Shown: positions 34,186-46,604, numbered from the stretch's first letter. The stretch is 64,000 nt of DNA from Reticulitermes lucifugus (GCA_026260175.1 JAKCWW010001116.1:1-64000), one strand, 5' to 3'. Notes: generated by a model not told the origin, from the letters alone. Numbers and translations are program-made.

Positions 34186-34785
34186 CGCTGCCAAGTTCTG
34201 TCATTAACAAATTTACCTTTTATCTCAAACTCCAATTGCTGTGGCGAAGCCTTTGATTCCAAACTGAAGCGTCTCTTTTCTGTAACAAAGAGTAATGTGA
34301 ACAATAATATTTTTACTGCTGTTGTAATAAGCAAAGCATTGTATAGAGTTTCACAGCCATGTATTTCCTGCATATTGCACTTCCGCTTTTTGCTTTAAAT
34401 ATCTGGAAACTCACTAGAGTAAATACACGGGAATGGAATTTTAACACTTCACGAAGACTTCGCACAATGTTCTGAAGTGTACATTCAAATGTACCCCCGG
34501 GTGATTTCATGCATCGTCGTCAGCATCATTGCCTCCGTCTTTGTGCAGTAGATTTGGTGGTTAGTTTCTTGCAGCCAGGTGTAAATGGGGTTGGTGTTGC
34601 GAAACAAATAGTTGTAACCTAGTAACATAGAAAGCGTGTTGACTATACCGAGTAGTAGGCTTATTGTTCTGCTTCCACCTGGCTACCTTGGCCGATACAA
34701 AAGGTCTCTACAAGTAGGTTTATAGTACTAGGCCTATTGTAAATGATACCAAACGGACCAAATTTACAGTTGAATAGTTTGTGGT
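34186..34785. other. Unassigned sequence
   Basis: Overlapping minus-strand frames near 34182-34510 have no recognisable domain. Confidence 0.35.
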
Positions 34786-35110
34786 AAGACGTACTATTAT
34801 TACTACTAGTACTGCTACTACTAGTACTACTATAACCAGTAATAATAATAATAATAATTAAATTCCAGTTTATTTACGTGCTAACCCAACAACCCGAGCT
34901 GCATGCAATACACACAAGTAACAGTTGAAAGAAAATAATAAAATCATGAAAAAGGAGAATCGACAAAATACAGATATCGAAAAAAAACATGCAATGTTAT
35001 GGATTAAGAGGTTATTACAAAAACAATTACAAAAGGAGATGCAGCACAAAATGTAACAGAAAGAGGAAATTGCCATAGTAGAGATTAATACCTAGCCATT
35101 TAAAGAATAT
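34786..35110 (-). repeat. Dispersed repeat family G, copy 1, with (AAT)n/ACT end
   Basis: A simple repeat (TACTACTAGTACT.., AATAATAATAATAATT, to 34860) is followed by AAATTCCAGTTTATTTACGT, GCTAACCCAACAACCCGAGC and ACACAAGTAACAG. This parallels the copy at 35320 (AATTCTGGTTTATTAATGTG, CCGAATCAACAGCC.., ACACAAACAGC). Read on the minus strand it would end in ATT repeats, like the 3' end of a LINE or SINE. Confidence 0.55.
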
Positions 35111-35319
35111 AAGGAATAGTAATAAAGAAAATACAGAAAACAGCCATACTGGGCACAGCGCACCTACTTCGGAAAGTACCTACTAATATAAAATTGCAAA
35201 ACGTTCATTATGGGAAATAGCTACATATACCATACATTTTAACCACAGAACAGCGGAAATATTATATACCATAGAAACATGTTTTATTTTACATATGGTA
35301 TAATTGTAAGTGCCCTGTT
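35111..35319. other. Unassigned spacer
   Basis: Nothing recognised between the two family G copies. Confidence 0.4.
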
Positions 35320-35411
35320 TAAAGGCAATAATAATAATTCAATTCAATTCTGGTTTATTAATGTGCCGAATCAACAGCCAGAAGGCCAATTACACAAACA
35401 GCACAACATAC
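35320..35411 (-). repeat. Dispersed repeat family G, copy 2, cut by gap
   Basis: AATAATAATAATTCAATTCA, then TCTGGTTTATTAATGTGCCG and ATCAACAGCCAGAAGGCC. It runs into an assembly gap. Confidence 0.55.
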
Positions 35412-35506
35412 NNNNNNNNNNNNNNNNNNNNNNNNNNNNNNNNNNNNNNNNNNNNNNNNNNNNNNNNNNNNNNNNNNNNNNNNNNNNNNNNNNNNNNNNN
35501 NNNNNN
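35412..35506. other. Assembly gap (95 N)
   Basis: Run of N within repeat family G. Frames spanning it are meaningless. Confidence 0.99.
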
Positions 35507-36883
35507 ACAACCAAAACAAATAAATAAACAAACAATAACTTGCTTAGATAATTAATAAGAACACCTTAAAGTAATGTAATAAATTGTTACATCTGACTAA
35601 GTGTAACAAATTGACTACTGAACAATAATAATAATAATAATAATAATAACAAGGACATGCTACACATTCTTCGCCTAGGATAAGGGCTCTTCTTTGTTAG
35701 TATCACGAAATGCGCTACGCAACACATTATGTTTTAAAGAGCAATGTTTCTACTGGCTGACAGGCTGGGGGGGGCGGGGGGTTGTGGAATATAGGTACAA
35801 CAGGCAAAGAGGAAACCAAGACTTATGCCATCTGCACAGCCGAAGGACTTCTTTCTGGGTTTCAGTAGAGCACGTTGTCTGCAATAAAGATTTGAAAGTA
35901 AGAAGATCTGTATGCATTAGAGTCGCGTAAAGGGCAAAAAGACGTAATTCACTGGTATGATGTGTAAAAATACGAGTAGTTTCGATCCTTTAACATCTAA
36001 AACCAATTTACAGTCTTCCAAAAAGGCGATATTGGAAGGACAAAGATTACGTGACTTCGTAGGAACCAAATTTCAATAGAATAGCTATTACATAAACATT
36101 TTGAAACCAGAAGTACATGTATATAAAACTTATATGTAATAGTTCCTACCTCAAAGAAAGCAAACTACTTCTCCATTACCAAAACAATCCGGATAATATG
36201 AACTTGAAAATGTTCGCGAGGAAGTGGCCGAAATCGGTTTTAAAGCTCTTACCTCATCCTCCGAATCGAAAGACTGACGAAATATTAAATCACAAAATAT
36301 GTACCGGAAGAGTGCCGAAAGAAGTTTAGGAATATGGGACGCATGCTGTAGAATGAATGTTTGAATTTAATACAGTCTGCTAGATATGATAAGGCTGATG
36401 ACAATGAATGACATATTATGAAGGACTAGGTATTATAAAGTTGCAGATGGTCATTTAAGTACAAATTTGCTGTGACATCCAGTGGCATAAACTACAAACG
36501 AAGTTGAAGCCAAAATCCGTTATAGGTTGAAAAGTGCGGATAGACTGGCACACACGTATATAGGAATCTTCTCGTGTTTACGCAATAACACGCCCAAATC
36601 TATCAAAGGCTCGCTGGCCATCCGCACATGATAAACAGGCCTGAATATTGTATTCACTTACATAAATATATTTTTCATTAGAGATGTAGTCGGGAAGGAT
36701 CTTTCAGACATTTACAATTTCGTCAGCCTAAAAAGTAACTAAACGTGTTGCTAGCTACGTATAGGTCTTTCAAGTATTTCAGCATTTAAATACTCTGTAT
36801 TTTTCCCACATATGTTTTATACGATTTTCAAAATAAAGAGATACTTTTTCATGAGAGTACTAAGCGGATGATCTTTGTATTCG
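35507..36883. other. Unassigned sequence with (AAT)n
   Basis: An AAT run lies at about 35624-35650 and a G-rich run at about 35766-35780. Open frames at 35694-35930 and 36117-36329 have no recognisable domain. Confidence 0.4.
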
Positions 36884-36930
36884 AGATGCAGTATGTTTAC
36901 TGTGAGAAGGAGCCACAATTTTAAACTTCA
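36884..36930 (+). repeat. Dispersed repeat family F copy
   Basis: ATGCAGTATGTTTACTGTGA translates MQYVYCE and matches the other family F copies (12917, 40058, 43420, 52795). Confidence 0.4.
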
Positions 36931-38659
36931 TTTAGATGAGTTATTGTAATGTTTGTAGAAAAAGCAATGGGATATCTCCTTACATCTTGAGTAAAATTTT
37001 CCCTTTTTCATACACATATATTTTCTCTATAGTTTATTTTTTATGTTTTCCAAGGCCTCCTCGATACGCTGATCGCTTCATTTCACCTTATGTTTTTGAT
37101 ACCGAAAAAATATACAAATGTTTTCTCAGTCAGATCCGGTTTGCTATACCCCTTGCAGTAACTGCGCCTTCTTCTACATCGCTGTTCAGAAAGATGCTAC
37201 ACAATGTAGGTAACAAAGCAAGTCAACAAAACGACATAGAGTGCCTTTCTGAGACTGATGACTTAATGATTTTGTGCTTCAAGTATTTATCACAATTAAT
37301 CCCTGTGTTTTATAGCTTCGTGAATTTCCCTATAGCTTAAGTTAAGGACCATGTTCAAGAAGGTCACGATTGTTCAGATGCCTTCTAAAGTTTCTAAAAA
37401 ATTAAGTTAAGGCTGCGGACGTTAAAAAAGCCATATACGAGGCGAAATGGATACCGGAATTGCTGTAGGTTTTGCATTCTCTAACTCACTGTATTATATT
37501 TATTAGGTAACTATATCACACATTTTCTTAGGCTGTTGGAATAAAGAAATTGATCTACGTCGAATGTATATAGCTACGATCGGGAAAACAGTTAGTTACA
37601 GAATATTTGTCGGGAAATCGGTGGGGATGAGATAGGAAGATACACCTCTTTCTATATCCTTCTTCTTCTTCCTCTTCTTCTTCTTTTCCTTGGCTCTATA
37701 ATTTCATGGTTTTGCTGTCTTCATTTCCCACAGTAATGTACTGTCATATTTTCATGTTTCCAACCTAGACCTATGACAATTAGCTCATTGTATCTTCCAA
37801 TCAAAAGAAGCTTTCCTCTTCTTCATATTCTTATTGGTAGTGACCACTTAAATAGATATATTGATATACATCGTCTTTATTTTTTCATTAAGACCATGCC
37901 TTTTTAGAGAACAACGTTTTACTTAATTGTCATGACTTTAAAATAAATTAAAACTTAGGGACGTAGGTGACGAAGATGTGAAGTGGATAATACTGACGTA
38001 TAATTTAGAATAAAGAGTCTTTGCTTTGTATGCCATTTAAACCTATCTCTGCCAAATGCAATTATGTATACAGTAGATGTACTCTAAATAGTCAATAGGA
38101 ACTGAATTGGAAAATTTATTGCCTATTAAAAGGTGATCTCAGCGCGTTAAAATAACGTTAAACATATCAGTTCAGTCTCGATATTATCTCGTACACATTC
38201 AAGACTAAGACAGTCCGTTGTGTGTATATTTAGGTTTCTTAATTGATAGGTTTATTGTGGAATTCATTTGCAGCCTTAGTTTTAGATATCTACGTGTACC
38301 TCAAGAGTTCTAAATTTTCTTTATACGTTTTTAACAAATCTTGAATCTAGCTGTTTATGCAGATGTAGCTGACAGACTTCTATTATCGAGTCACTAAGAT
38401 TACGTCTTTACAAAGACACAAGTAATTATAAAAATTCACAATCTTTAACTTGAAAAAGGAAACAGATGTATTGTCTGCAACACTGCGTTCTGTTGGAAAT
38501 ATTAAAGGACAGGAAACATACACCATCCCTGTTATTCCACACGTATGTGTAATAGACCGTAATTAGAACGCTTTAGAATTGACAAAACCTGAACGGTTTT
38601 AACACCCACAAAAGCCTACACACTTTCGTGTTTGCTTATGAGCACCAATGTAAATATTT
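36931..38659. other. Unassigned sequence
   Basis: A 134-codon plus frame (36936-37340) has a hydrophobic N-terminal third and no recognised domain or coding bias. I do not call it a gene. A TTC-rich run lies at about 37662-37685. Confidence 0.35.
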
Positions 38660-38870
38660 TTTGCCTGTGTGAACAGCAGAGATTGCCACGGCGTGTTGCT
38701 ACCAACAACACTACGACCTCTGGAGGGAGGTCGACCTCGTAAACATGGCGGACTTGTCACAGCTGACGTGAACCGCGCATCAGCAGATAACAACAGAGCA
38801 TCATTACTCAGCAGCAACGCTCTCGACAGGGGGGAAATGTGTGGGAAAACTTGACAAACACATTAGCATA
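38660..38870. other. GC-richer island with unassigned ORFs on both strands
   Basis: Frames at 38669-38854 (plus) and 38599-38817 (minus) overlap. An AACATGGCGGAC context at about 38743 has a Kozak-like look but reaches a stop after eight codons. It could be a remnant first exon or a transposon end. No terminal repeats were found. Confidence 0.3.
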
Positions 38871-39217
38871 ATATCGGCATTCTGTAAGTACTGCTTTCAC
38901 TGCGCCACATTCGCTGGCAGAGTTTTGTCATGGTGTGCGTGATGCATGTCCCCGAGCGTTAAACGACACAGAATTTTTGAAAAAGATAACTTAAAATGGA
39001 AATACAAATTGTGCAGTCATCTGTTTTATGTACATTTGTGACTACTCACGTCTGCAATAACTTTGAAATAGGTGTAGGGAAATATAAGTTGTTTGAAAAT
39101 TAAGGTCTTTTGCGCTTTGGCGAAGAGTCATTTGGTAGATTTAAACTAAAGTTTCAAAGAAACCTGCAGCTAGTAGATATACAAAATGATAAAATTCTCC
39201 CCGTAACATGCCATGCA
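38871..39217. other. Unassigned sequence with weak family D trace
   Basis: GGCGAAGAGTCATTTGGTAG near 39119 and AAAGTTTCAAAGAAACC near 39149 resemble a decayed family D arm. Confidence 0.3.
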
Positions 39218-39400
39218 GAAACTTCGGCGTTAGACGGAAGTGGGTGGTCAACACCACGCCGTAGCCGGTTTACATCTGGGAGGACCCTGGTAACAATTTG
39301 GTTGGGCCCCAGGGCCGGTCTGGACGGGTGTGGAGAAGGGTAAAATCTTTTGCCCCCACCAGGGTTACCTAGCTATAAAACTACGCTGCATCCTTCTCAG
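39218..39400 (-). repeat. SINE family C, partial copy
   Basis: The plus strand shows CTTCGGCGTTAGACGGAAGT, GGGTGGTCAACACCACGCC, CCCCAGGGCCGGTCTGGACG and TTGCCCCCACCAGGG, the inverse of the family C body and head. The 3' end beyond the GAGGTTAA block is missing. Confidence 0.7.
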
Positions 39401-39649
39401 ACGGCTGCAATATTAGTATTTAGCGCAAAGAGAACACCATATATTAAAATATATTTTAACGTTTAAGTTCCACATTCTCTTATCTAACATTCAGACCCAC
39501 TGCCAATCCCAAAATTATCAATCGACAGTAAATAATACCTTCATTTGGTGATGTGTCACCCCAGCATATATACATAATTTATTGTAAATTTCAATAAATA
39601 CATTCAGGAACAAGTGCATTTAATGAAATAAAATCATAACATGTATCAA
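39401..39649. other. Unassigned spacer
   Basis: Nothing recognised. Confidence 0.4.
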
Positions 39650-39693
39650 AACTCCTACATATTTCGACACAGGGGCGCCATCCTCAGAGAGTT
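39650..39693 (-). ncRNA. Hammerhead-ribozyme-like motif, best-preserved core
   Basis: Minus strand: stem I AACUCU pairs with GGAGUU over 6 bases (one U-G). The core is CUGAGGA, an exact CUGANGA. Then come an extra U, stem II GGCGC with GUGUC (two wobbles, 4-base loop), GAAA, UAUGU and A at the cleavage position. All conserved hammerhead core bases are present. Deviations are the extra U after A9 and a stem III of only one or two pairs. No inverted partner is visible nearby. Confidence 0.6.
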
Positions 39694-40057
39694 ATAGAAC
39701 AAAGGCGTATAAGCCCAAAACTTTAGTCTAGGCATTACACTGCCCCTAATAAAGTGTTTAAAACGTTAAAATTCTAAAATGTATAAAACTTGATAAGTAT
39801 AAAAATTACAATATTATGATATTAGAATTATATAATAGTGAGCAGTTCCAACTACAGGTTCGTAACTGTTGACATTCTATGCGGAATATGCATACAAACA
39901 TCTGTGTGATCTTATGTGATCCGAAGGGATCTCGTGCAGGTAGATCGTCTGATGTGTGTCTTATCGGGCGGTGTAAATTTGTCTAGAATTACATTTCGAT
40001 ATGTAAAAAGAGAACCCCTGAAACTCTAAAGTAGCATTGCATGATTGGTATTTTTAA
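39694..40057. other. Unassigned AT-rich sequence
   Basis: Nothing recognised. Confidence 0.4.
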
Positions 40058-40125
40058 CGGAGAAGCAGTGTGTTTTCTGTCAGGTATAATCTAATTTTGA
40101 TAAAGTTTAGATAACTTTCAGGTTT
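40058..40125 (+). repeat. Dispersed repeat family F copy
   Basis: GAAGCAGTGTGTTTTCTGTC translates KQCVFCQV in one frame, the family F signature. Confidence 0.4.
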
Positions 40126-41267
40126 CAACAGGCCTTGCCATGGCTCGGGCTTTTAGTCTTTTATCTCGAGCCGATACTTGTGTTATTATCTGATGGAAAA
40201 ATTGGCAATACAATAAGTTCTTCTTCTAGTACTTAAGTTCTTTTCTCGACTGTATAATTCTACAACTTCTCCTTATTCATCTTTATTGTAATGCTACTCT
40301 TATCAGAAAGACAAGCGGGAAAATCCTGGGAACCTTCGAAGAAAATTATGCTGTATCAGAAATCAAGGGGCATTGGACAGAAAAATACTTTAACATTATT
40401 TTCAGGCTCCAAAGGTTTGTTGCCATTGTATTCCTAAATTGAAGAGATATAAATTATGTGAGTTTTGTAGTTCTCATTGCGGTGTTGATGAAGATTAAAA
40501 TTGTCTGGAATATGGTGCCGTAAATAGTTACTGAGGTTTTAGAGGAGACTTTGCCTCCATCTCCCATAGGCCTATATACGCAGTTTAAGAAAAGAGAACT
40601 AGATTGCAGTCTTCTCAGATATGTCGGCGAGAATTTAACAATCGAAAACGTGCTATGTCTCAGAAGTCTTGAATATTAAAATACGAATTTTCTTTAGCGG
40701 ATTCAGACTGTATGGATTTCAACCAATAGCAGGTCGACTTATTATCAGGAAATAATCTGAGTTTCTTGAACGTGAGCTTGTATTAGTGACGAGGAGAGAT
40801 ACAGAGAGAGAGAGAGATTTTGTATGAGTGTGTGTGCGCTCGCGAGACTTTTCGACTTGTGGGCCGGAAAACACGCGAGAAATTCTATTGATACCAAACA
40901 CAAAAAACTGATGACGTTTCTTCATCACCGTTTTCAAAGGCAAAGCGAAGAAAGGTGGAAAGGATTGGGGAAATGAGAATTTTATAACGTCTCATAATAT
41001 ATTTTATGAATTTCTTCCTAAATTGAAAGAAATCCTGAAAAATACAGATTGGAACACCGTCCAATAATCTGCCAAATTCAAACCAAATGAAATACTGAAG
41101 ACCGTGAAGGAAGGTATCGGTTTTGCTCGTGCTGTGAAGAGAAGCTGTGAGCGGTTTGTGGAATTGTTGGCTGTGGAAATGAGTAAGGTTATGGGACGTG
41201 ATTTTCTCGTGGAGGAGATCTGATATGTGAGGCCTTTTATTTTCTTTAATGCGTACCGAAAGTTTAG
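40126..41267. other. Unassigned sequence
   Basis: A GA run lies at about 40799-40820. A 151-codon minus frame (40885-41340) starts in a repeat D fragment and has no domain. The plus strand near 41030-41220 is also fairly open (..ILKTVKEGIGFARAVKRS..), unrecognised. Confidence 0.35.
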
Positions 41268-41345
41268 AGAAATTCACAATCTGTAATCTACCTTGACGAT
41301 GGAGGCAGCAGATCCCTCCTAAACATGCATAAATTTCCACAAACT
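41268..41345 (-). repeat. Repeat family D fragment
   Basis: The minus strand reads GGAGGGATCTGCTGCCTCCA and translates CLGGICCLHRQGRLQ, close to the family D pseudo-peptide RFGGTCCLHLQGR. Confidence 0.5.
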
Positions 41346-42037
41346 GTGTCCCATCCCGAAATCCAGAAATATTAATAAGAAAATTACTGCATTAAAAAGA
41401 AAGCTATAGAAATTTCAAATAAAATGACCAGATTCAGAAAACAGTAAGTCCTTAGAGAAGACTTGGATGCTAATCTTTGAAGCGGGTGTCAGTCGGAAGA
41501 ATTCTATGCAATTGCACGCCGTGGAAGCTTTAAATCGTATGTGATTAGCAGGTAGATGCACAAATATACTAAGATACTCAAGAAATATTAAACAGATTCT
41601 TCATATTCATCTTTTAAATAAAGAACAAACACAGAAAATAGATGAATTGAAATTGCTGGTATAGGTAATAGGGAAAGCGAGGTATGACCCTGTGAGGAGG
41701 TGAAACATGAAGTTTCATGCAGTGGCCAAGAAGTGGGAGAATAAAAAGGAAAGAGACGTGTACAAGGAACAGAACTTGATAAAATTGTACGAATAGCGAT
41801 AGATAAGACTTCTATAGGAAGAAAGAATCTTGGAACTTTGTGAGATTTGTACACTGCAGGAAACAGATTCATGGCCTCTAAGTGGAGAATAAGAATACAT
41901 AATGCTGAAGCCAGAACAAAATTTAGAAATTAGAAAATTTTAAATTTATACTGCGTTCTTCTTGCAATAAATCTTGCATTTAGAAGTTTCTTTATGTATG
42001 ACATCCCGTTGTGATATAAAAATTACCTTTTTGCTCT
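41346..42037. other. Unassigned sequence
   Basis: Minus-strand frames at 41588-41900 have no domain. Nothing else is seen. Confidence 0.35.
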
Positions 42038-42126
42038 GTCTTATTATATATTGTGCGACATGTTTCGGCTTTAGGTGAAAGCCACCATCTTTAGTATCTG
42101 ATGATGGCACAGTATATAATAAGGCA
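42038..42126. mobile_element. Short Penelope-like inverted repeat with one and a half hammerhead-like motifs
   Basis: GTCTTATTATATATTGTGCG and the inverse TGGCACAGTATATAATAAGG bound the unit. On the minus strand (42053-42095) a GAUGGU, GGCUUU hairpin with AAAGCC, GAAAC, ACAUGU and C are seen; the CUGA half is decayed. The right arm has CTGATGATGGC but lacks the rest of the motif, as if deleted between stem II and stem I. Confidence 0.5.
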
Positions 42127-43419
42127 CTGCAAGAGTGTAGTTGTGATTGATTTTCCCTCTTCTTCCACTTTATAAGTTAGATTTTTCGCTAGACAACATT
42201 TTTGGAATTATGACAATTGAATTTGAAGTTAGGCGGGAGTGTAATACAAGAGGCTGCATTGAAACAGCATAAAATAATTTGAACTTGACTGAACTGCTTC
42301 AAAATAAGGATCAGTTTCAGATCTTTAGTAAATAATTGCCCCAAATTCGGGGTATTAAAAATTTAGTATGACAAATATGCATTTAAAGTATTAAATCATA
42401 AACGAAATGTCATGAATATTAACAACAAATTAGCAAATATAAAAGAATTACAATTGCTTAATATATTTTAAAACTTAAAAATAAATCTTACTTAAATATC
42501 TGCATTAATGTAGGCTTCTTCTGTGAAGGCAAGCGAAAAAGAAAAACATTGCCAAGAAATTACATATACATAAGAAGTGAAAGTATGTATAGGTGTTGAG
42601 CCGAAGCCTTTGAGGTGTTAAGGTCATCGGTCGCAGACGGAGAGTAACTTAGTCCTTTGTAAAAGCAAAAGGAGACGTAAATAAACCTCAAACTTTTGTT
42701 CCTTATATAAGAAAATACACTAAACAAACATGTTAAGTGATTTCATTACAGCGAAAATATGTGCCTGTCATTAAGGCAGAAATACCGACGTTACAGGTTA
42801 TAGCACTCACTATAGGGCAGAAATAAAGTGTTTTGATTACGGTGAACGTAAATTATAAATCGATTACGTCCGGCTCATCGCTCGCTTCTGTTGTACAGTG
42901 CTTATACAAAGTGATTTCCATACAAGCTCTAATCATGCTATTGGCCCCTTTCCACGTTTAATCAACCGGATTCTCTAAACTGTTCTGACGCTAGTAGTTC
43001 AGACTGCAATTATTGATATTAAAATTTGTGCATGAAGCATGCAATACTCTCATTAGAGGAAGTTCTTTGTCATTTCTTGAAAAATTTTAGCGGAATTATC
43101 CTTAATATTTTTTCTCGTTTTCTTATTGAAAGTTATATGATTATATTCCCTAGGTAGGAACGTAAAATGGTACAGTATAAAATAAGTCTGTTTTTGTGAT
43201 GTAAACAATACGTTTGTAATTTTTACCGAAAGACATTAAATTTTAATATCTAATTATAGTGTATAAACATTTTGTTTTCTAGGACTTTAAGGCACCGCCT
43301 TCTTACGCATTCAACAGCTACAATTTTCCACAGAGAATACAATTTATGGGCCGTTTATATTTCTCAGAATAAATATGGACTTTATTACTAAAACCATTAT
43401 GCGGTTGATCCATGGAATG
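42127..43419. other. Unassigned AT-rich sequence
   Basis: Nothing recognised. Confidence 0.4.
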
Positions 43420-43500
43420 TAGACATGGTGTATTGTCTGTGAGGTAAGAACTGAATTTTTCATCTATTATTTAAAAAAGTTCAAGTTTCAAAGCTTTAGT
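43420..43500 (+). repeat. Dispersed repeat family F, best peptide copy
   Basis: One frame reads TWCIVCEVRTEFFIYYLKKF and stays open to about 43585. It is the longest family F copy here. The nature of the original protein, if any, is unknown to me. Confidence 0.5.
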
Positions 43501-44275
43501 TTTATTAATTGGTATGCAAACGTTGAAAGTAATTCAGAGTCCATGTCTATATGTCTATATAGGCGAGAATATACACTTGCAAAGATATAAATCACGGAGG
43601 TCATTAAGAGAAGCAACAAGAGACTGGAGAAAACTGCATGATGAAAACTTTATAGGTGTTAACGTTACCAGATATGAGTGTGATTTAATCATGATAAACT
43701 GCACGGTCGGGGATGCAGCAGGAGCGGAAGAGGAGAGGGATGCAAGTTTTGGTCACAAAAACTGAAGGCAAGGGACCACTGTGAAGACACTGGCTGCACA
43801 CGGAGGATGATATTAAAATGTTGACTTGAAGAAAGATGCCGGAAGAATGTGGACTACATTATTTTGCCCCCAGAAAGAAAAACGAGCTGCTTTGAAAGCA
43901 GCAATAAATCTCCGGATAGCATAAAATAGGCCTACTGTAAATTATCTGTATAGCTCAACAATTGCTAGATACACAATAGGGTCGATATAGCATGGAGTTA
44001 CTAGACTGACGTCCATCAATTCAATAAGCGAAGGACATTCGTCTGCGGGCATTTGCGCTGCTGTCTGGTGCTGCTGTGGTTGGATGCATTGCCTTTCCTC
44101 TCTTTCCTGATGATTAGTTCAGCTTCCGTAGAGTTCCCAACAAATAGCCTGTAATCTCTGCTGGCTTCGCTCCTTCAATGCCAAGTAGGTCACTGCTCTT
44201 TGGCTGGCGGCTACGTGATTGACAGCCAGAGTTAGGGACTTCTGGTATGTCACGCTGTGTAGCTTGGTAGAAGGA
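43501..44275. other. Unassigned sequence
   Basis: Plus frame 43514-43765 and minus frame 44114-44296 have no recognised domain. Confidence 0.35.
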
Positions 44276-44400
44276 TCGATGGACAGATGGGTACATAGAT
44301 GGATAGATAGACAGATGGCTAGCTAGATGGGTAGGTAGACAGGTAGATAGCTAGATACGTAGGTAGATGAATAGATATATGTAGGTGTGTAGGTAGATAA
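44276..44400 (+). repeat. Imperfect GATA/GATG microsatellite
   Basis: Interrupted GATA, GATG, GGTA and GACA tetranucleotide units over about 125 bp. Confidence 0.9.
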
Positions 44401-46280
44401 ATTTCGGAGGGAGCCGCTGTCTCCATTTCACGGAACCTGATCGATATTTACCAACATTTTAGAGGAGAATGCTACCTCATACTCGAAATAACCGACAGAG
44501 TAGTACCAATATCCGGACAAACCTATCAATCAGACTACTTGTACATGATGTCACATTCTAGAACACCGTAATTTGGTACTCACTATCATGATAATCTTAA
44601 GTCTGACGTAATGCTTTAGAGTACATTTAACGACTTCGGATTAAAGCTGCGGTTTCCGTGGACATTGTACGTTTGAAATATAAGTATTTTTGCGTGTACG
44701 AATGGAAATCTATAATAATGGATATGCAGATATGTTGCATATGTTGCTGCGCCTAACATTATATCGGGGGGGGGGGAAGTGGAACTATATATCCATTCCA
44801 TTATTTCTTTCGCTTAAAGTCCTAAAACTATATCCTGTAAAGTTGTCAAGGAATGAATTTGATCATTTATGCAAAACTACATTTTTTATATTACAGTAAA
44901 TCTAAAATTCTGAACATTACTTTCTGATACAGTAATTTGTATCACACGTTTTTGTAATTAAAAACTACAATATCGGAGAAAACACATGTTGGTTAATACC
45001 AAAAGGGATTTTGTTGAAATTTCAATTTCCATGACACCAGGGATTTAATTTTGAGGCGTTTCAAGAAGTAAAAATGAAAGGTATTCATGCCTTCTTCTAC
45101 ACACAGTGTATCGTCCTAATTCGTTCATAAAGCAGCGTAATCATCAATTTATCTAAATCATATGCTTAACTGCTCTGAAGTATATAACACTTTTGTTCTA
45201 CAGCGCATAACGGCTTAAGTTTGCATATCTGGTCAGGAAAATTTCAATTATATGTATATATGGTAGTGAGTGACATTTATTGTTAACAGCTTTTGAATAT
45301 GACAGAAAATTGTATAGTCTGTTACTGACCAATAATTATATATTTAATAGAAACTGGGAACGGTACTTGTATGCAGCTATATAGAGCCGGAATGAATACA
45401 AATGAATTCCACATAAAAAAACTTATCTCCGTGAAATTGTATATATATCAACTCTTTTAAAATTAAAGATCTCTGAATGTTTCCCACAGAGTCTGTTTTT
45501 ACCTTTCCTATGAAATGTGTGTCAACCTTTACTGTTTCATCCAATGTGTGAATTAGAAATGGCATAGAAAACGGAAGGTAATGGAAATACTTTTCAAACG
45601 AAATTAACAGAAAAAACCCCATAAAATTATTTAACCATATAAAGCACACTGGTGACCACGTATCACTCGCGATAACGCTTATAAACCATACATGTTCATG
45701 ACACAACCTTTGTATATTTTTCGAATAACTCTCACAATAAACAACAGTTAGTTTCCTACATAATATTAAGCTTGTGGAACTGAAATGAAGAAGCATTGTG
45801 TTTTCTATGAGCTAGTAACTAAATTGTTATACACTATTTTGAAGACTGTCAGGCTGAAAGTAGTTTGGACAGTAACTTAAATACGTTTTTTCCAATAGTT
45901 TAAACGAAGGGACATACTTATATTGAAATATTTAAAATACACTTCATATTATTCCAGGAAAGCTCTTTGAAAGTGCGCTGGTGCCTTTGTTGACTCCATC
46001 AAAATGAGTAAATTTAAGTAACTTAGACTATTCAGTTTACAGGGAAAAATGATCTTCAGTAAGAGTTAAAATATTGCTCACACTACATAATTGATTGCGA
46101 TGTTGCATCAGTATATAATGGATTTACGACGCTTCAGTGGTCCGTCCTATTTGTAGAAGTCTAAATACGTTTGTTATGATATCATTTGTGTTATAATTAA
46201 GACTTCAATGCCAACGATTTCCTACAGCTATTTCAATCAAATCTTTTGGTGTTTTGTTATTTAATTCTACTTTATTTAAG
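44401..46280. other. Unassigned AT-rich sequence
   Basis: A poly-G run of about 10 lies at 44766. A 139-codon minus frame (45377-45796) is Phe/Ile/Ser-rich with no domain and is judged chance. Nothing else is recognised. Confidence 0.4.
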
Positions 46281-46480
46281 GGAAGAGTCAATAGCTCGGG
46301 TTATAAAGCGTCGGTTTGTCGACAGCGATTCGAACGGGGAAATTCCAAAATACCCACCAGGAAATTTTAACATTCTACCAAAACTGTAACGTTTTGAGAT
46401 TTCAGTTGCCATAAAAATTACTGACCAACGCTTTCTGTTATGGATGAAGTCTCTCACCTTCTGGAGATATCTGAATAAGT
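46281..46480 (+). repeat. tRNA-like SINE head, unclassified
   Basis: An A-box-like AATAGCTCGGGTTATAAAGC is followed by GCGATTCGAACGGGG (B-box-like) at tRNA-like spacing. The body does not match the other families clearly. Confidence 0.4.
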
Positions 46481-46604
46481 GATAAACACACACTAGATAT
46501 TCTTACACACTGTAGAAATATTAGCCTATCACTGGCTTATTACAACTTAACAAGAATAATATAATTACGTCATCTCTAAAGAAAATTTTTCTTAAAGGTT
46601 GAAA

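Noticed and set aside
36936-37340. 134-codon plus-strand open frame
   Set aside because: Unrecognised, no coding bias visible by eye, no neighbouring exon.
40885-41340. 151-codon minus-strand open frame
   Set aside because: Its start lies in a repeat family D fragment (CLGGICCLHRQG) and the rest has no domain.
45377-45796. 139-codon minus-strand open frame
   Set aside because: No recognised domain, composition follows the AT-rich background, and no splice or repeat support.
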